Source: Chromera velia (taxonomy: Eukaryota > Sar > Chromeraceae). Taken from it: a stretch of DNA of 10,584 bases. The stretch is from contig JAHBMJ010002219.1 in the NCBI GenBank assembly GCA_018398765.1, positions 1-10,584 of the forward strand, in the 5' to 3' direction. Shown piece by piece: positions 1 to 7,070 of this stretch. The notes beneath the pieces were generated by a model. That model had not been told where the DNA came from. It saw only the letters and a list, made by a program, of their open reading frames with translations, and made no database searches. The first letter of the stretch is position 1; every line of letters starts with the position of its first letter. The translations under genes and the position numbers were made by a program.

Positions 1-36
1 AAGAATGGCGAAAGCAACCCCAGCTCCTCAGCAAAG
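1..36 (+). repeat. 36-bp direct repeat, copy 1 (gene-fragment-like)
   Basis: This segment recurs at 1105-1140 with a single C/T difference (position 9 versus 1113). In both copies the second reading frame opens at an ATG (5 here, 1109 there) and reads MxKATPAPQQ, after which the copies diverge. Here the frame runs to a TGA at 86-88. A shared start with diverged continuation fits two fragments of one coding sequence or element 5' end, or a duplication boundary. The window begins at the first base of the match, so the repeat may extend to the left. The product is unknown. Confidence 0.75.
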
Positions 37-619
37 GCAAAAGGTGGTCCCAGATCCTGCGTGCAACCACCGAACAAGAAAAGGATGAAGTTGCATGGGA
101 GGGTCTGAGGTGCATCATGCTCTGACCTGATGGAACGGCTTGCAAGCAGTGAGACAAACAAGCTCAGCCTGATAAACTTACCGGAGAGCACGCGAGGGAG
201 CACCAAACCCTGCATCCACGCAGCCAGAGTGAAAAGAAGGATGGGTGAATAGAGGAACCCACGTGGATCATTCCCTGACATGAGTTGACCGACTGAAGCC
301 GCGTTGTACCCAGAGATGCCCAACCCCTAACTGACCAAAGAGACGAGACGAACGCAACTCCTTCCGCACACCAGAGGCAAGCGAGAGCTCCAAACTCCTG
401 CATCCATACCGTATGAAGAGGAAGGAAAAAGGGTAAACAGATGCATCAACCCAGGTCTTTCTGACGTAACAATTAAAACCCCTTGCCCATACAAAGTGTT
501 GTTTAAAAGGAGACGGCAAAGCTCAGCCCACCTCAAAAGTGCAGCCACACTACAGCACCGGCGCACGATCCCCAGCGACAGGCCCACAACAAGTGCACTC
601 TACAGAAAATCTGCATAGC
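37..619. other. No supported gene
   Basis: Short open frames occur on the minus strand between about 164 and 587, but they overlap one another in different frames, lack recognisable domains and show no preferred codon pattern. I see no RNA gene, TIR or tandem repeat here. The stretch may be part of a larger element or an untranslated or intronic region whose context lies outside the window. Confidence 0.5.
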
Positions 620-1073
620 AACGTGGAGCTATAACTGAAAGGAATGAAGCGGGATCTTTTAATTTCTTCCTTGCTTTCTGACAGATGCCTCGGCCTGTAA
701 AAGCATATAATCGGATTTCTACCGTACAGCCGAATATTCGGATTGGGATGCGTGCGTCAGTCAAGCGTGGCAGCCCGCGCGGGCCGGTTGGGGCAGGCCG
801 CGGCACAGACGCACGTACGTACGGCGCGGCACTGCATGCTACGCGCGGCATGCACGCAGACCCGCCGGCCCGGCCTGCCACTGTGCTACAACACTTCCAA
901 CCTTTACTCTCATACACTCCGGGCTCTAATTTAAAACCTTTAAAAACAACAAAAGAATCGCCAAAGATACACTTAAACGATTTTGAATATGTTTAAACTA
1001 GTTTAAACTGTTTGTATATTTAAAAAAATTTTGGAGTTAGAATTAGTGTTGGAGTCGGTCTCGTCCCGTTTTC
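620..1073 (+). repeat. Dispersed repeat family A, copy 1
   Basis: This block aligns colinearly with 2374-2850 in the same orientation. Shared landmarks in order are: a start reading AACGkGGAGC then AACTGAAxGGAAxGAAGCGG; an AT-rich stretch with an AGCATATAATCGG-like motif; a very GC-rich core with TGCATGC and CCCGCCGGCCCG; CACTCCGGGCTCTAATT; AAAACCTTTAAAAACA; and an AT-rich tail with TGTTTGTATATTT. The copies differ by many substitutions and small indels, so they are old. No transposase is encoded. The two ends are weakly inverted (AACGtGG against AACGGG on the opposite strand), but no TSD was found, so the true boundaries and class are unresolved. Confidence 0.75.
991..1008. repeat. 18-bp perfect palindrome
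   Basis: The sequence GTTTAAACTAGTTTAAAC is its own reverse complement and is also a short tandem of TTTAAAC units. It lies in the AT-rich tail of family A copy 1. Copy 2 has only a single TTTAAA at the equivalent place (about 2774), so the palindrome arose by a local duplication in copy 1. Confidence 0.8.
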
Positions 1074-1104
1074 ACATGGACTCACGGAACTGCAGACTCA
1101 CTGG

Positions 1105-1140
1105 AAGAATGGTGAAAGCAACCCCAGCTCCTCAGCAAAG
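1105..1140 (+). repeat. 36-bp direct repeat, copy 2
   Basis: Matches 1-36 at 35 of 36 positions. Here the frame from ATG 1109 reads through to a TGA at 1202-1204, and an in-frame upstream ATG lies at 1076. The reading after the repeat becomes Arg- and Ser-rich because of GC-rich, partly duplicated sequence: CCGCCTTAATT occurs at 1141-1151 and again at 1168-1178. No protein family is recognisable. The copy starts about 30 bp after the end of family A copy 1, so the family A copy lies between the two direct repeats. Confidence 0.75.
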
Positions 1141-2109
1141 CCGCCTTAATTCCAGTGCTCCCCGCCGCCGCCTTAATTGCATGCATGACAAGCGCGTGCG
1201 TTGATGCACGAAACACGTACGCCGCGCGGTCAAATACAATATATTTTTTTCTCTCACTAAACCCAATTAATTTAAAAATAGGAAATCGTACTGTTTAATC
1301 GCTTAAAACTCTTTGTTTTAAGCTTTTAAATATTGTTTACTGCCTAAAAAAGCTTGAGAGGTATGGTTGTTTTGGAGACCGTTTTACTGTTGGAGACCGT
1401 TCGGGATAGATTTGTCTTCTATCTGGCACAAGAGTGGACAGACGAGACAGACAAAAGAGCAAAGCATATAAAAAAGTCAGAAGGGGATGGAAAAATTGAC
1501 AAAATAGCCTTGTTCACCTTCTTGGTCAACGAAGCAGACTACCATGTGAATTGATATATGGGGAGGGCTTGCCTTCTAAAACATAAGGCACAGGTGAATT
1601 TGGCACGACGGCAGGCGCATACCGTGCGCGTGCGGCCCTGGCCGCCACGCGAGCAGGCGGCGTTACCACGCACAAGTTCCACGGCCTCCGGGACCGGCCA
1701 TCAGGGGCCTGGGTGAATGCGCGCGCACACGCGAAAATTCTCGTGTCATCCGCGGAACTCACTTAGCCTAAGCACGATTTAAATTTTTTGAGAGGCCCCA
1801 GTAAGTGTTACAGCGTCCTCAGAGGGTAAATCGCTCCCCGGTCAGCCTTGCAGCTAGTGTAGCCATGCAAGCCGGCCGGTCTATCTCGCGTTATGCTAAA
1901 TTTTCAGAATCAAACGTGAAGGCCGTCTCAGCCCAAAAATTTAAATTTCTCCCAAGTTTCTCCTTCCTTCTCGAATCGGGCTCGCTCTCTCTTTCCTTCT
2001 GCTCTCTCATTCGTTTGAGCTAGTTGAAACCGGTTCCTCTTCGGGTTCTTTCTTTGTTTGCCCTCCCTCCCTCCCTGTCTTGTATTTCTACTTAATCTAC
2101 GAATTTTAT
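1141..2109. other. No supported gene; diverged repeat-like DNA
   Basis: GC-rich patches (1141-1235 and 1595-1755) alternate with AT-rich ones, as in family A. At 1367-1398 the phrase TTGGAGACCGTT occurs twice in tandem and resembles the TTGGAGTTAG/TTGGAGTCGG phrase near the end of family A copy 1, so a third, very diverged relative is possible. An imperfect inverted repeat pairs 1777-1797 with 1921-1946 around ATTTAAAT. A 66-codon plus-strand frame at 1354-1554 and a 72-codon frame at 1805-2023 have no recognisable domain; the latter ends in a CT-rich tract and is probably not coding. Confidence 0.5.
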
Positions 2110-2113
2110 TAGG

Positions 2114-3026
2114 AACTCAAGTTCAGGCAGGGTGGGCTCCAACTGCGATTTAGGCTCCAAAAGTCCATAACCACAAATATATTTCTGAAGGTAAAACAAA
2201 CCTTTTAGGATGCTAAAACATTTGAAAAACAGTCTTAAAATACTTTAAAGATTGTTTATTTTTTACTTTTTTTTTGTATTAGGAAAGATGTCATCTATAC
2301 CGCACTTATCTGGAACACTAGATATTAAAATGTGTAGTAGAGATATCATATACTGTAATGATATATATTATGTAACGGGGAGCCAACTGAAGGGAACGAA
2401 GCGGAAACTTTTAACTTTTTCCTTACTCTCTAACAGACGCTTCCATCGGTCTGCCAAAAGCATAATCGGGTTTGAAATTCTACTACAATTGGATTTGACG
2501 CATAAATATAAACTGGATGCATACGGCAGTCAATGCATGGCAGTGGGCCACGCGCGGTTGCATGCATTCAGACGGCGGTGCACGGTGCTGCATGCCAAGC
2601 GGGCGGCACAAGCACGCACAGATGCACCCGCCGGCCCGCCCTGCCATAACACTACTATATGTACATAGCAAACTATTTAATTCTTCCAACCTTCATTCTC
2701 ACTCCGGGCTCTAATTCAAAACCTTTAAAAACAGTAAAAAAATTGATAAAGATACTTCAATGATGTTAAATATGTTTAAATTGTTTGTATATTTTTAAAA
2801 AAATTGGAATCAAAATTAGTGTTAAAGCTGGGATAATCCCATTTTATCCTATTTTTCAGTTGTTGTACCAATAATCAGAATAAAAAAAGTATTTTAAGCT
2901 CGTTTTTTCAATTATTTGAAACGTTAAAGAATCAAGATCATTGTTTTTCATTCAGAAACAATAATGTCATTATATATTTTTGGAGCCCAAATTACAGTTA
3001 GAGCCCACCCTGCCCAAACTTGAGTT
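2114..3026. mobile_element. Non-autonomous inverted-repeat DNA element
   Basis: The left end (AACTCAAGTTCAGGCAGGG and on to about 2160) is matched in inverted orientation by the right end (about 2980-3026). Shared parts are AACTCAAGTT, GGCAGGGTGGGCTC, AACTG and GGCTCCAAAA, with scattered substitutions over about 45 bp. TAGG precedes the left end (2110-2113) and follows the right end (3027-3030), a possible 4-bp TSD. The interior is AT-rich and contains family A copy 2. No transposase is encoded; the 138-codon frame at 2252-2668 runs through the repeat without any recognisable domain. The CAGGG inside the TIR looks like a hAT end, but the 8 bases outside it do not form a direct repeat, so I do not assign a superfamily. 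Confidence 0.7.
2374..2850 (+). repeat. Dispersed repeat family A, copy 2
   Basis: Diverged direct-orientation copy of 620-1073 lying wholly inside the 2114-3026 inverted-repeat element. The flanking 260 bp (2114-2373) and 176 bp (2851-3026) have no obvious counterpart around copy 1. Either family A is an older element that inserted into, or was captured by, the 2114-3026 element, or copy 1 is an end-truncated member of the same family. The GC-rich core carries four or more TGCATG motifs. Confidence 0.7.
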
Positions 3027-3030
3027 TAGG

Positions 3031-3400
3031 TCGCCCTTCTAGCTCCTAGCTAGTTGAGAGACTTAGATGGTTCTTGTACGGTTACGAGAAGTCTTTGCTC
3101 TTTCTTTTAGTTTGGGCTTTGAGGGGAAACTCCGAGCTCGGCAGGGACTATACCGGTTGTAAGTTCTCTCTCCTAAGCTTAGTGATGGCTATTCCCTGAT
3201 TGCAGCAGCTGCCGCGCCATTCAAAATCTGCTGAATAGAGCTGGGCACTCGCTTTAGGGTTTCCCCTCCTGTTTTTTTAGGATACGGATCTGTGTTCTAA
3301 AGAACGACTCATTCTCTAGCTCATCTAGATATCCAGGCTAAGCCTTCATACACTAGCTGTGGCTTAGTGGCCGCAGGCACGCGGGGCTGCCCTCGCCTAA
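3031..3400. other. No gene recognised; possible intron or 5' flank
   Basis: No ORF of note and no RNA gene. The end of this stretch (CTGCCCTCGCCTAACAG, ending at 3403) looks like a pyrimidine-containing 3' splice acceptor with a CTAAC branch-like motif, directly before an open frame. That is suggestive only. Confidence 0.35.
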
Positions 3401-3403
3401 CAG

Positions 3404-4232
3404 AGAACTAGTCTGTGCACACTCATAAAAAGAATCTTGATGAGATAGGGGTATATCATGGTGGAAGGGGGGTGTAGACCGTATAGTACGGGGCTACGAA
3501 GTCTGTAACAGAGAAGGGCGATAGACGTCCCCCCCCATAGTCCTACAGAATGGAAGCAGGAGAAAAAGAAGACGGCGGGGGGGGAGTTCATTCAAAAGTG
3601 AGATTCACTCGTCTAAAAGAAAAGAAAAAGGCTAAAACGGATGAAAAACGATGATTGGTTTCTGGGATTGGTTTGCTAAAAATGACCAACAAAATGTTAT
3701 TTTCCTCTTTTTCATTATAAAAATTAAACTCAGTCTGGCTTTTAAACAATTCTGCTTTTAAGAGTATTTAATAATGCATGGTTTTTTGAAAAGAGTCACA
3801 GACATTCATATATCATGGGTTTTCTTGCTAGGATGTCGGGGAAGAGGGGGTCTGACACATTGAGAGCAAAGTAACGGATGTCCCCCCCGTAGTCCCAGCA
3901 CACAACGGAAAAGCTCCGGACGTCCTCCCCCCCTCCAACATCTTGTAGGAAAGATATACCCCTATTTGATGAGACGAAGAGTGTGGAGGAGATGCAAAGA
4001 GGAACTTAAGGATACTTTTCAAGATGTGACTGCCGAACAGCTCGCAGAAGTCCACAACAAAGAAGAGAAGGGGAAAAAAAAGAGAGAGCTACATTTTAAG
4101 GTAGACTCTGAGGATCTGACCAGTATGCTTTATCAAATAAAAAGAGTAAGAGAGATAGGCTCTGCACGTAGGCATAAGGTCATAAAAGTAATAGAAGATG
4201 CATGCTACCGCTCCACCCCTGCCCTCTGTTAG
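3404..4232 (+). pseudogene. Possible exon or gene fragment split by a MITE-like insertion
   Basis: The open part is 3966-4232, encoding about 88 residues rich in Lys, Arg and Glu (for example the KEELKDTF and VTAEQLAEVH segments) and probably helical. I do not recognise the family. The element at 3445-3965 has duplicated TTGATGAG. Removing it with one TSD copy joins the 3966 frame to an open frame running back to about 3401, preceded by an in-frame TAA at 3398-3400 and an acceptor-like CTAACAG. This makes about 100 codons, consistent with an exon or ORF that was open before insertion. The element brings in-frame stops, so the present sequence would be broken unless it is spliced out. The frame ends at TAG 4230-4232. 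An unrelated chance ORF cannot be excluded. Confidence 0.35.
3445..3965. mobile_element. MITE-like element, 13-bp TIR, 8-bp TSD
   Basis: The left end ATAGGGGTATATC (3445-3457) is the exact reverse complement of the right end GATATACCCCTAT (3953-3965). TTGATGAG lies immediately outside both ends (3437-3444 and 3966-3973). An extra A would also match, so an 8- or 9-bp TSD is possible: 8 bp fits hAT-like elements and 9 bp fits Mutator-like ones. The interior has G- and C-homopolymer runs (C run around 3529-3536, G run 3577-3584, further runs near 3887 and 3925) and no transposase. Two internal blocks, about 3465-3546 and 3833-3897, resemble each other in direct orientation, both ending in a GACGTCCCCCCC- or GATGTCCCCCCC-like phrase followed by RTAGTCC. 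Confidence 0.8.
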
Positions 4233-4555
4233 GCCCTCTGTCACCCTGTTTTTCACTCGCACTTCGTCAGAGAAAATCAAGCATAAGCTAATCTTATCCC
4301 GAGAGTCCGACTGACAGTATAATTCAAATGCATCCATGTTTGTCGGCAGGCGTAATGTTTTTAAAGTGCAAGCTAGAGTGCAAGGCAAGAAATGCATGTG
4401 TTGTGATGGGATGTATTGTTGCATGTATGCGTGCATGATGCAGAGTAATGTGCATGAATGTATGGTGTAAAGCGGATGCTAGGGCGGACATCAGATAACT
4501 GGCATGCAGGTCTAGGGCTCCGGCCCTGAACACAATGTACTTGTAATCCTGTAAG
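4233..4555. other. No gene recognised
   Basis: Contains GCCCTCTGT twice close together (near 4220-4241) and a TG-rich stretch (about 4390-4470) with repeated TGCATG/TGTATG words. Overlapping minus-strand frames here encode no recognisable domain. Confidence 0.45.
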
Positions 4556-4652
4556 AAAACTTTTTTTTATCTATTTTTTTATTATTTATTACCCCCTTAG
4601 CTAGACAAAAAACTGTTGTTTAGGTGTTGTATAAGTGTTGCACTGTTGTAGC

Positions 4653-5160
4653 CAGGGATAGAAAATAGGTTATTAACGGAACCAAACCGACTTAGCCGTC
4701 AAAAAGCGTTTCAGTTCGGTTAACCTATCGGTTATATAATTAACCTTTTTATGTCTAGAGGTCGTTTCCTCACTAAATTTGAAACTTAATTTTCACTGTA
4801 AAAACGTGATTTTTACAGGTATGACATATAGAAAACGAATGAAAGACTAGATGAAAGATGACCAAAATATAATACTAGTAAAAAAATATTTTTAATTCAT
4901 ATAACCACTTATTTGATTGTCGGATTATGTTAATTTATAGTCTATATACTAAGAAAAACATGATTTATTATACCTTTTCACTTGTCATAACAAAGTTTTT
5001 CAGTAATTCTTTGCTTGCTTGAAGTTGTTTCTAGCTATAATATCGTTTTTATCGGCTCTTACCGGTTAACCCAGTTAACCGCCGGTTATGACCGGTTATC
5101 ATAACTGGAGGGCCAATAACCTATAATCTAACCTCATAGTATATCTTTTTCCCTACCCTG
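4653..5160. mobile_element. hAT-type MITE
   Basis: Ends are CAGGGATAG on the left and CAGGGTAGG on the right (reverse complement), the CAGGG start being typical of hAT transposons. GTTGTAGC (4645-4652) and GTTGCAGC (5161-5168) flank the element and match at 7 of 8 positions, as expected for an aged 8-bp hAT TSD. Subterminal parts are also inverted: AGGTTATTAACGG on the left against AGGTTATTGGCC on the right, plus several CGGTTAACC/ACCGGTTAT motifs on both sides that could be transposase binding repeats. The interior is AT-rich with no ORF, so the element depends on a transposase supplied elsewhere. Confidence 0.82.
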
Positions 5161-5174
5161 GTTGCAGCTTTCTA

Positions 5175-5376
5175 GGCGTCACACATAGAGAAAAAAAAAA
5201 AAAGAAAAAAAAAGTTGGGAAGGCCTTTTTTTTTTTCTTTCTAAAAGGAAAAGAATCACTTTCAACTCTGAAACTTACTTTTCCACACAAAATATGAACC
5301 TAACTTTTGAGTTAAAAAAGAAAAAAAAAAGTTGAGGACGCCTAATTTTTTTTTCTTTTTTTTTATGTGCGGCGCC
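5175..5376. repeat. A-run/T-run inverted repeat core
   Basis: GGCGTCACACATA (from 5175) pairs with TATGTGCGGCGCC (ending 5376). Inside are two similar half-units, each an A-run interrupted by G, then GTTGGGAAGGCC or GTTGAGGACGCC, then a T-run interrupted by C. The half-units can therefore pair internally or with each other. I interpret this as the centre of the 4569-5458 fold-back element; a separate small MITE is an alternative, but I found no clean TSD for it. Confidence 0.6.
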
Positions 5377-5507
5377 AGGCAGCCTTGCAGAGAGTATTGC
5401 AAGAAAAACAACTATTGTTTATATGGTGGATAAATAAATAAAAAAATAAAAAACTAGCAAAACTTTTTTTTTTTTCTTTTTTATTTACTAAGCTAGTGCA
5501 AGGCCTA

Positions 5508-5735
5508 CCCTGCAGGTAGCCAGGATTTTGCGGGATTTTAGCCCAGGATGTTAGCGGATTTAAACCGGGATTTTACGGGATTTTAGCCAGGATTTTAGCG
5601 GATTTTGACGGATTTTACCCAGGATTCTGCCGGACTATTAACGTTAAAAATATAATCCCTACACCTAGGATTTTAGAATCTGAAATCCTGGAAGAAAGCT
5701 AAAATCCTAGCCTCTTCTTAGGATTTTACGGGATT
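5508..5735 (+). repeat. Left arm of the long-TIR element
   Basis: About a dozen imperfect GGATTTT-centred units (GCGGG, ACGGG, AGCCAGG, AGCGG and similar spacers), plus reverse units AAATCCTGG and AAAATCCTAG near 5680-5710, which create local hairpins. It ends with GGATTTTACGGGATTGG immediately before the LINE-like reading frame. Confidence 0.75.
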
Positions 5736-6671
5736 GGTTTGGCTGTGAGTCTGTCTGGGTTGCCTCTCGGGGGAAAGATGCAGCTGCTGAAGACGTGCTG
5801 GGAGCCGGTGGCACTCTATAGCCTGGAGTGCTTTCCGATAAGACAGGGAGACTGGGAGGCGATTGACAACTTGCGGCTCCGGTTTGTTCGATGGGCGGCC
5901 CGACTTCTGGTCAGGAGTTTGCGTGTACCCTCTCTTTTATCTGTTAATTTAATGTCTGCTCGCACGCTCTTGTATACTCGTTTTGCTTCATTCTAGATTG
6001 CACTTAGCCGTTTGCATCTCCGTATTCCTCAGGCTCTTTTGAATTCATGGAAGGGACCAGCGGGGCAGAAGCAAAGACGAGCCGTCAATGGTCTGTTCAG
6101 GTGGGCAGGCCTTGACTTTTTGACGTCTCTCCCTGTCCGGAGCTCAGAAAGACGGGCCCCGAAGGGGAATTTGTTTGTTTCTGCCAAAATTAAGGATGCC
6201 TGGGGAATGAAATGCATGAAAAGGGGAGACAAGGAAGAAAGGGGCAACTTCCCCCTGTCTGCCTCTTTATCAGGACTACAGAGAGCTCTTCCGTCTTCTT
6301 TACGATTTTCTCTATTTCTTTTATCTTCAAAGAATGGCCCCAAGGTACGGATGTCCTGTCTGCCGAGAAGTGCCTTATATGAGAAGATTAAGCGACTCCT
6401 AACGGCATTGACACTAAATCGGAAGGGTCTGACGGGGGGGGCTAACTCTCTGGGAGAGGTGTTTTGTCTGGCAGAGGGTTGTTCAAATAGAAGAAAAATT
6501 GATGATCTCTGGCACCGGCTTTCAGTATGCTCCAATTGAGTAGAAGCAAGAAATAAACTAAACAAAGTGGTAGAGGGAAAGAAAGTGAAGCAAAGGATTC
6601 AGAGAGAAGGAATTGAGGGATCGGATACAGCCAAAACAGAAGCGAGGAAGATGCTGCTTTTGGCTTTATAA
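5736..6671 (+). pseudogene. LINE-type reverse transcriptase, C-terminal remnant
   Basis: One plus-strand frame (frame of 5739) reads as the C-terminal part of a non-LTR retrotransposon ORF2. The segment LPLGGKMQLLKTCWEPVALY followed by SLECFP and LRLRFVRWAARLL resembles the region just after the reverse transcriptase palm and thumb, with its conserved K..L......P...Y..E and downstream arginine helix. Near the end the pattern Cys-x4-Cys-x10-His-x4-Cys (about 6468-6536) resembles the C-terminal zinc-knuckle-like motif of such proteins. In-frame stops occur at TAG 5994-5996 and TGA 6537-6539; beyond the second the frame stays open and charged until TAA 6669-6671. The catalytic palm with its FADD-type motif and any endonuclease are absent, so it is a dead fragment. 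The opposite-strand ORF at 6029-6565 is its shadow. Confidence 0.7.
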
Positions 6672-6782
6672 GTCGATCCGTATGAAACATGCAGAGCCGT
6701 TTATGATCTTTGTTACTCACTGTGCACGCCTGTCTCTGGGTGAACGCAACCATTTCTTCTTCTGTTCGAGTCTTATATTGCC
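6672..6782. other. Probable LINE 3' flank interrupted by the hAT element
   Basis: Sequence after the LINE frame with no recognised feature. It continues at 8044-8185 on the far side of the hAT insertion, as shown by the shared ACCTCCAA. Neither part has a clear poly(A) tail. Confidence 0.4.
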
Positions 6783-6790
6783 ACCTCCAA
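6783..6790. repeat. hAT target-site duplication, left copy
   Basis: ACCTCCAA, identical to 8036-8043, directly abutting the TIR of the 6791-8035 element. A perfect 8-bp duplication is the hAT signature and indicates a relatively recent insertion. Confidence 0.92.
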
Positions 6791-6801
6791 TAGTGACCAT
6801 G

Positions 6802-6846
6802 TTTGATTTGATTATATTTGATTTGATTTGATTTGATTTGATTTGA
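6802..6846 (+). repeat. (TTTGA)n array, left end of hAT
   Basis: Nine consecutive 5-bp units: two TTTGA, one TTATA, six TTTGA. It forms part of the terminal inverted repeat. It is probably prone to slippage, which explains the different unit count from the right end. Confidence 0.9.
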
Positions 6847-6853
6847 ACTTCAA

Positions 6854-6876
6854 CCTCAAATATTTGATATTTGAGG
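6854..6876. repeat. Subterminal hairpin of hAT
   Basis: CCTCAAATA (6854-6862) pairs with TATTTGAGG (6868-6876) across a 5-nt loop. A further copy, ATTTGAGGTT, follows at 6881-6890. Repeated CCTCAAAT words near both element ends are candidates for transposase binding sites. Confidence 0.7.
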
Positions 6877-7054
6877 TAAGATTTGAGGTTAACCTCTTAG
6901 GGTTCCTCACTGAGTCACTGACTTACTGTCACTCTGATTATTTTTCTCATGACAATAGTTATCAGAACATTTCTGATGTGTGTTTCAAAAATTTAAAAAA
7001 ATATATATAAAATTATAACTTATCAGTTCCGTAAAAAAAATATGCCTGTGTGGC

Positions 7055-7068
7055 AGTGTATATACACT
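7055..7068. repeat. 14-bp palindrome at the end of the BED ORF
   Basis: AGTGTATATACACT is a perfect palindrome lying 2 bp beyond the stop codon of the minus-strand ORF. It may mark the internal deletion junction that removed the rest of the transposase gene. Confidence 0.7.
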
Positions 7069-7070
7069 AG

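Larger units (their letters stand above)
4569..5458. mobile_element. Fold-back-like element with long AT-rich arms
   Basis: The left arm (about 4569-4652, continuing at 5169-5215 after a nested insertion) aligns with the reverse complement of about 5340-5458. Matched landmarks are a TTTTTTTATTATTTATTA-like tract, a GTTGTTT...TTGCA segment, GGCGTCACACATA against GGCGCCGCACATA, and A-runs interrupted by a single G. The same 13-mer, AAAAC followed by eight T, lies outside both ends (4556-4568 and 5459-5471) and may be the TSD, although its low complexity weakens this. Arms total roughly 120-150 bp each. No ORF is present. The boundaries are approximate. Confidence 0.55.

Noticed and set aside
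1354-1554. 66-codon plus-strand ORF
   Set aside because: Begins in a tandem TTGGAGACCGTT repeat and has no recognisable domain; described only as part of the unassigned region.
2120-3020. hAT call for the element based on internal CAGGG
   Set aside because: The 8 bases outside CAGGG/CCCTG (AGTTCAGG and CCCAAACT) are not direct repeats, and the inverted match continues outward to AACTCAAG.
3355-3412. tRNA-like stretch GGCTTAGTGGCCGCAGG...
   Set aside because: No cloverleaf with a consistent T-arm or acceptor stem could be drawn.
5519-5735. CRISPR-like regularly spaced repeats
   Set aside because: Units are only 10-14 bp, variable, present in both orientations and mirrored at 8427-8646; they are transposon arms.
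6029-6565. 178-codon minus-strand ORF
   Set aside because: It is antisense to the LINE-like frame, which has recognisable family features; the minus translation has none.
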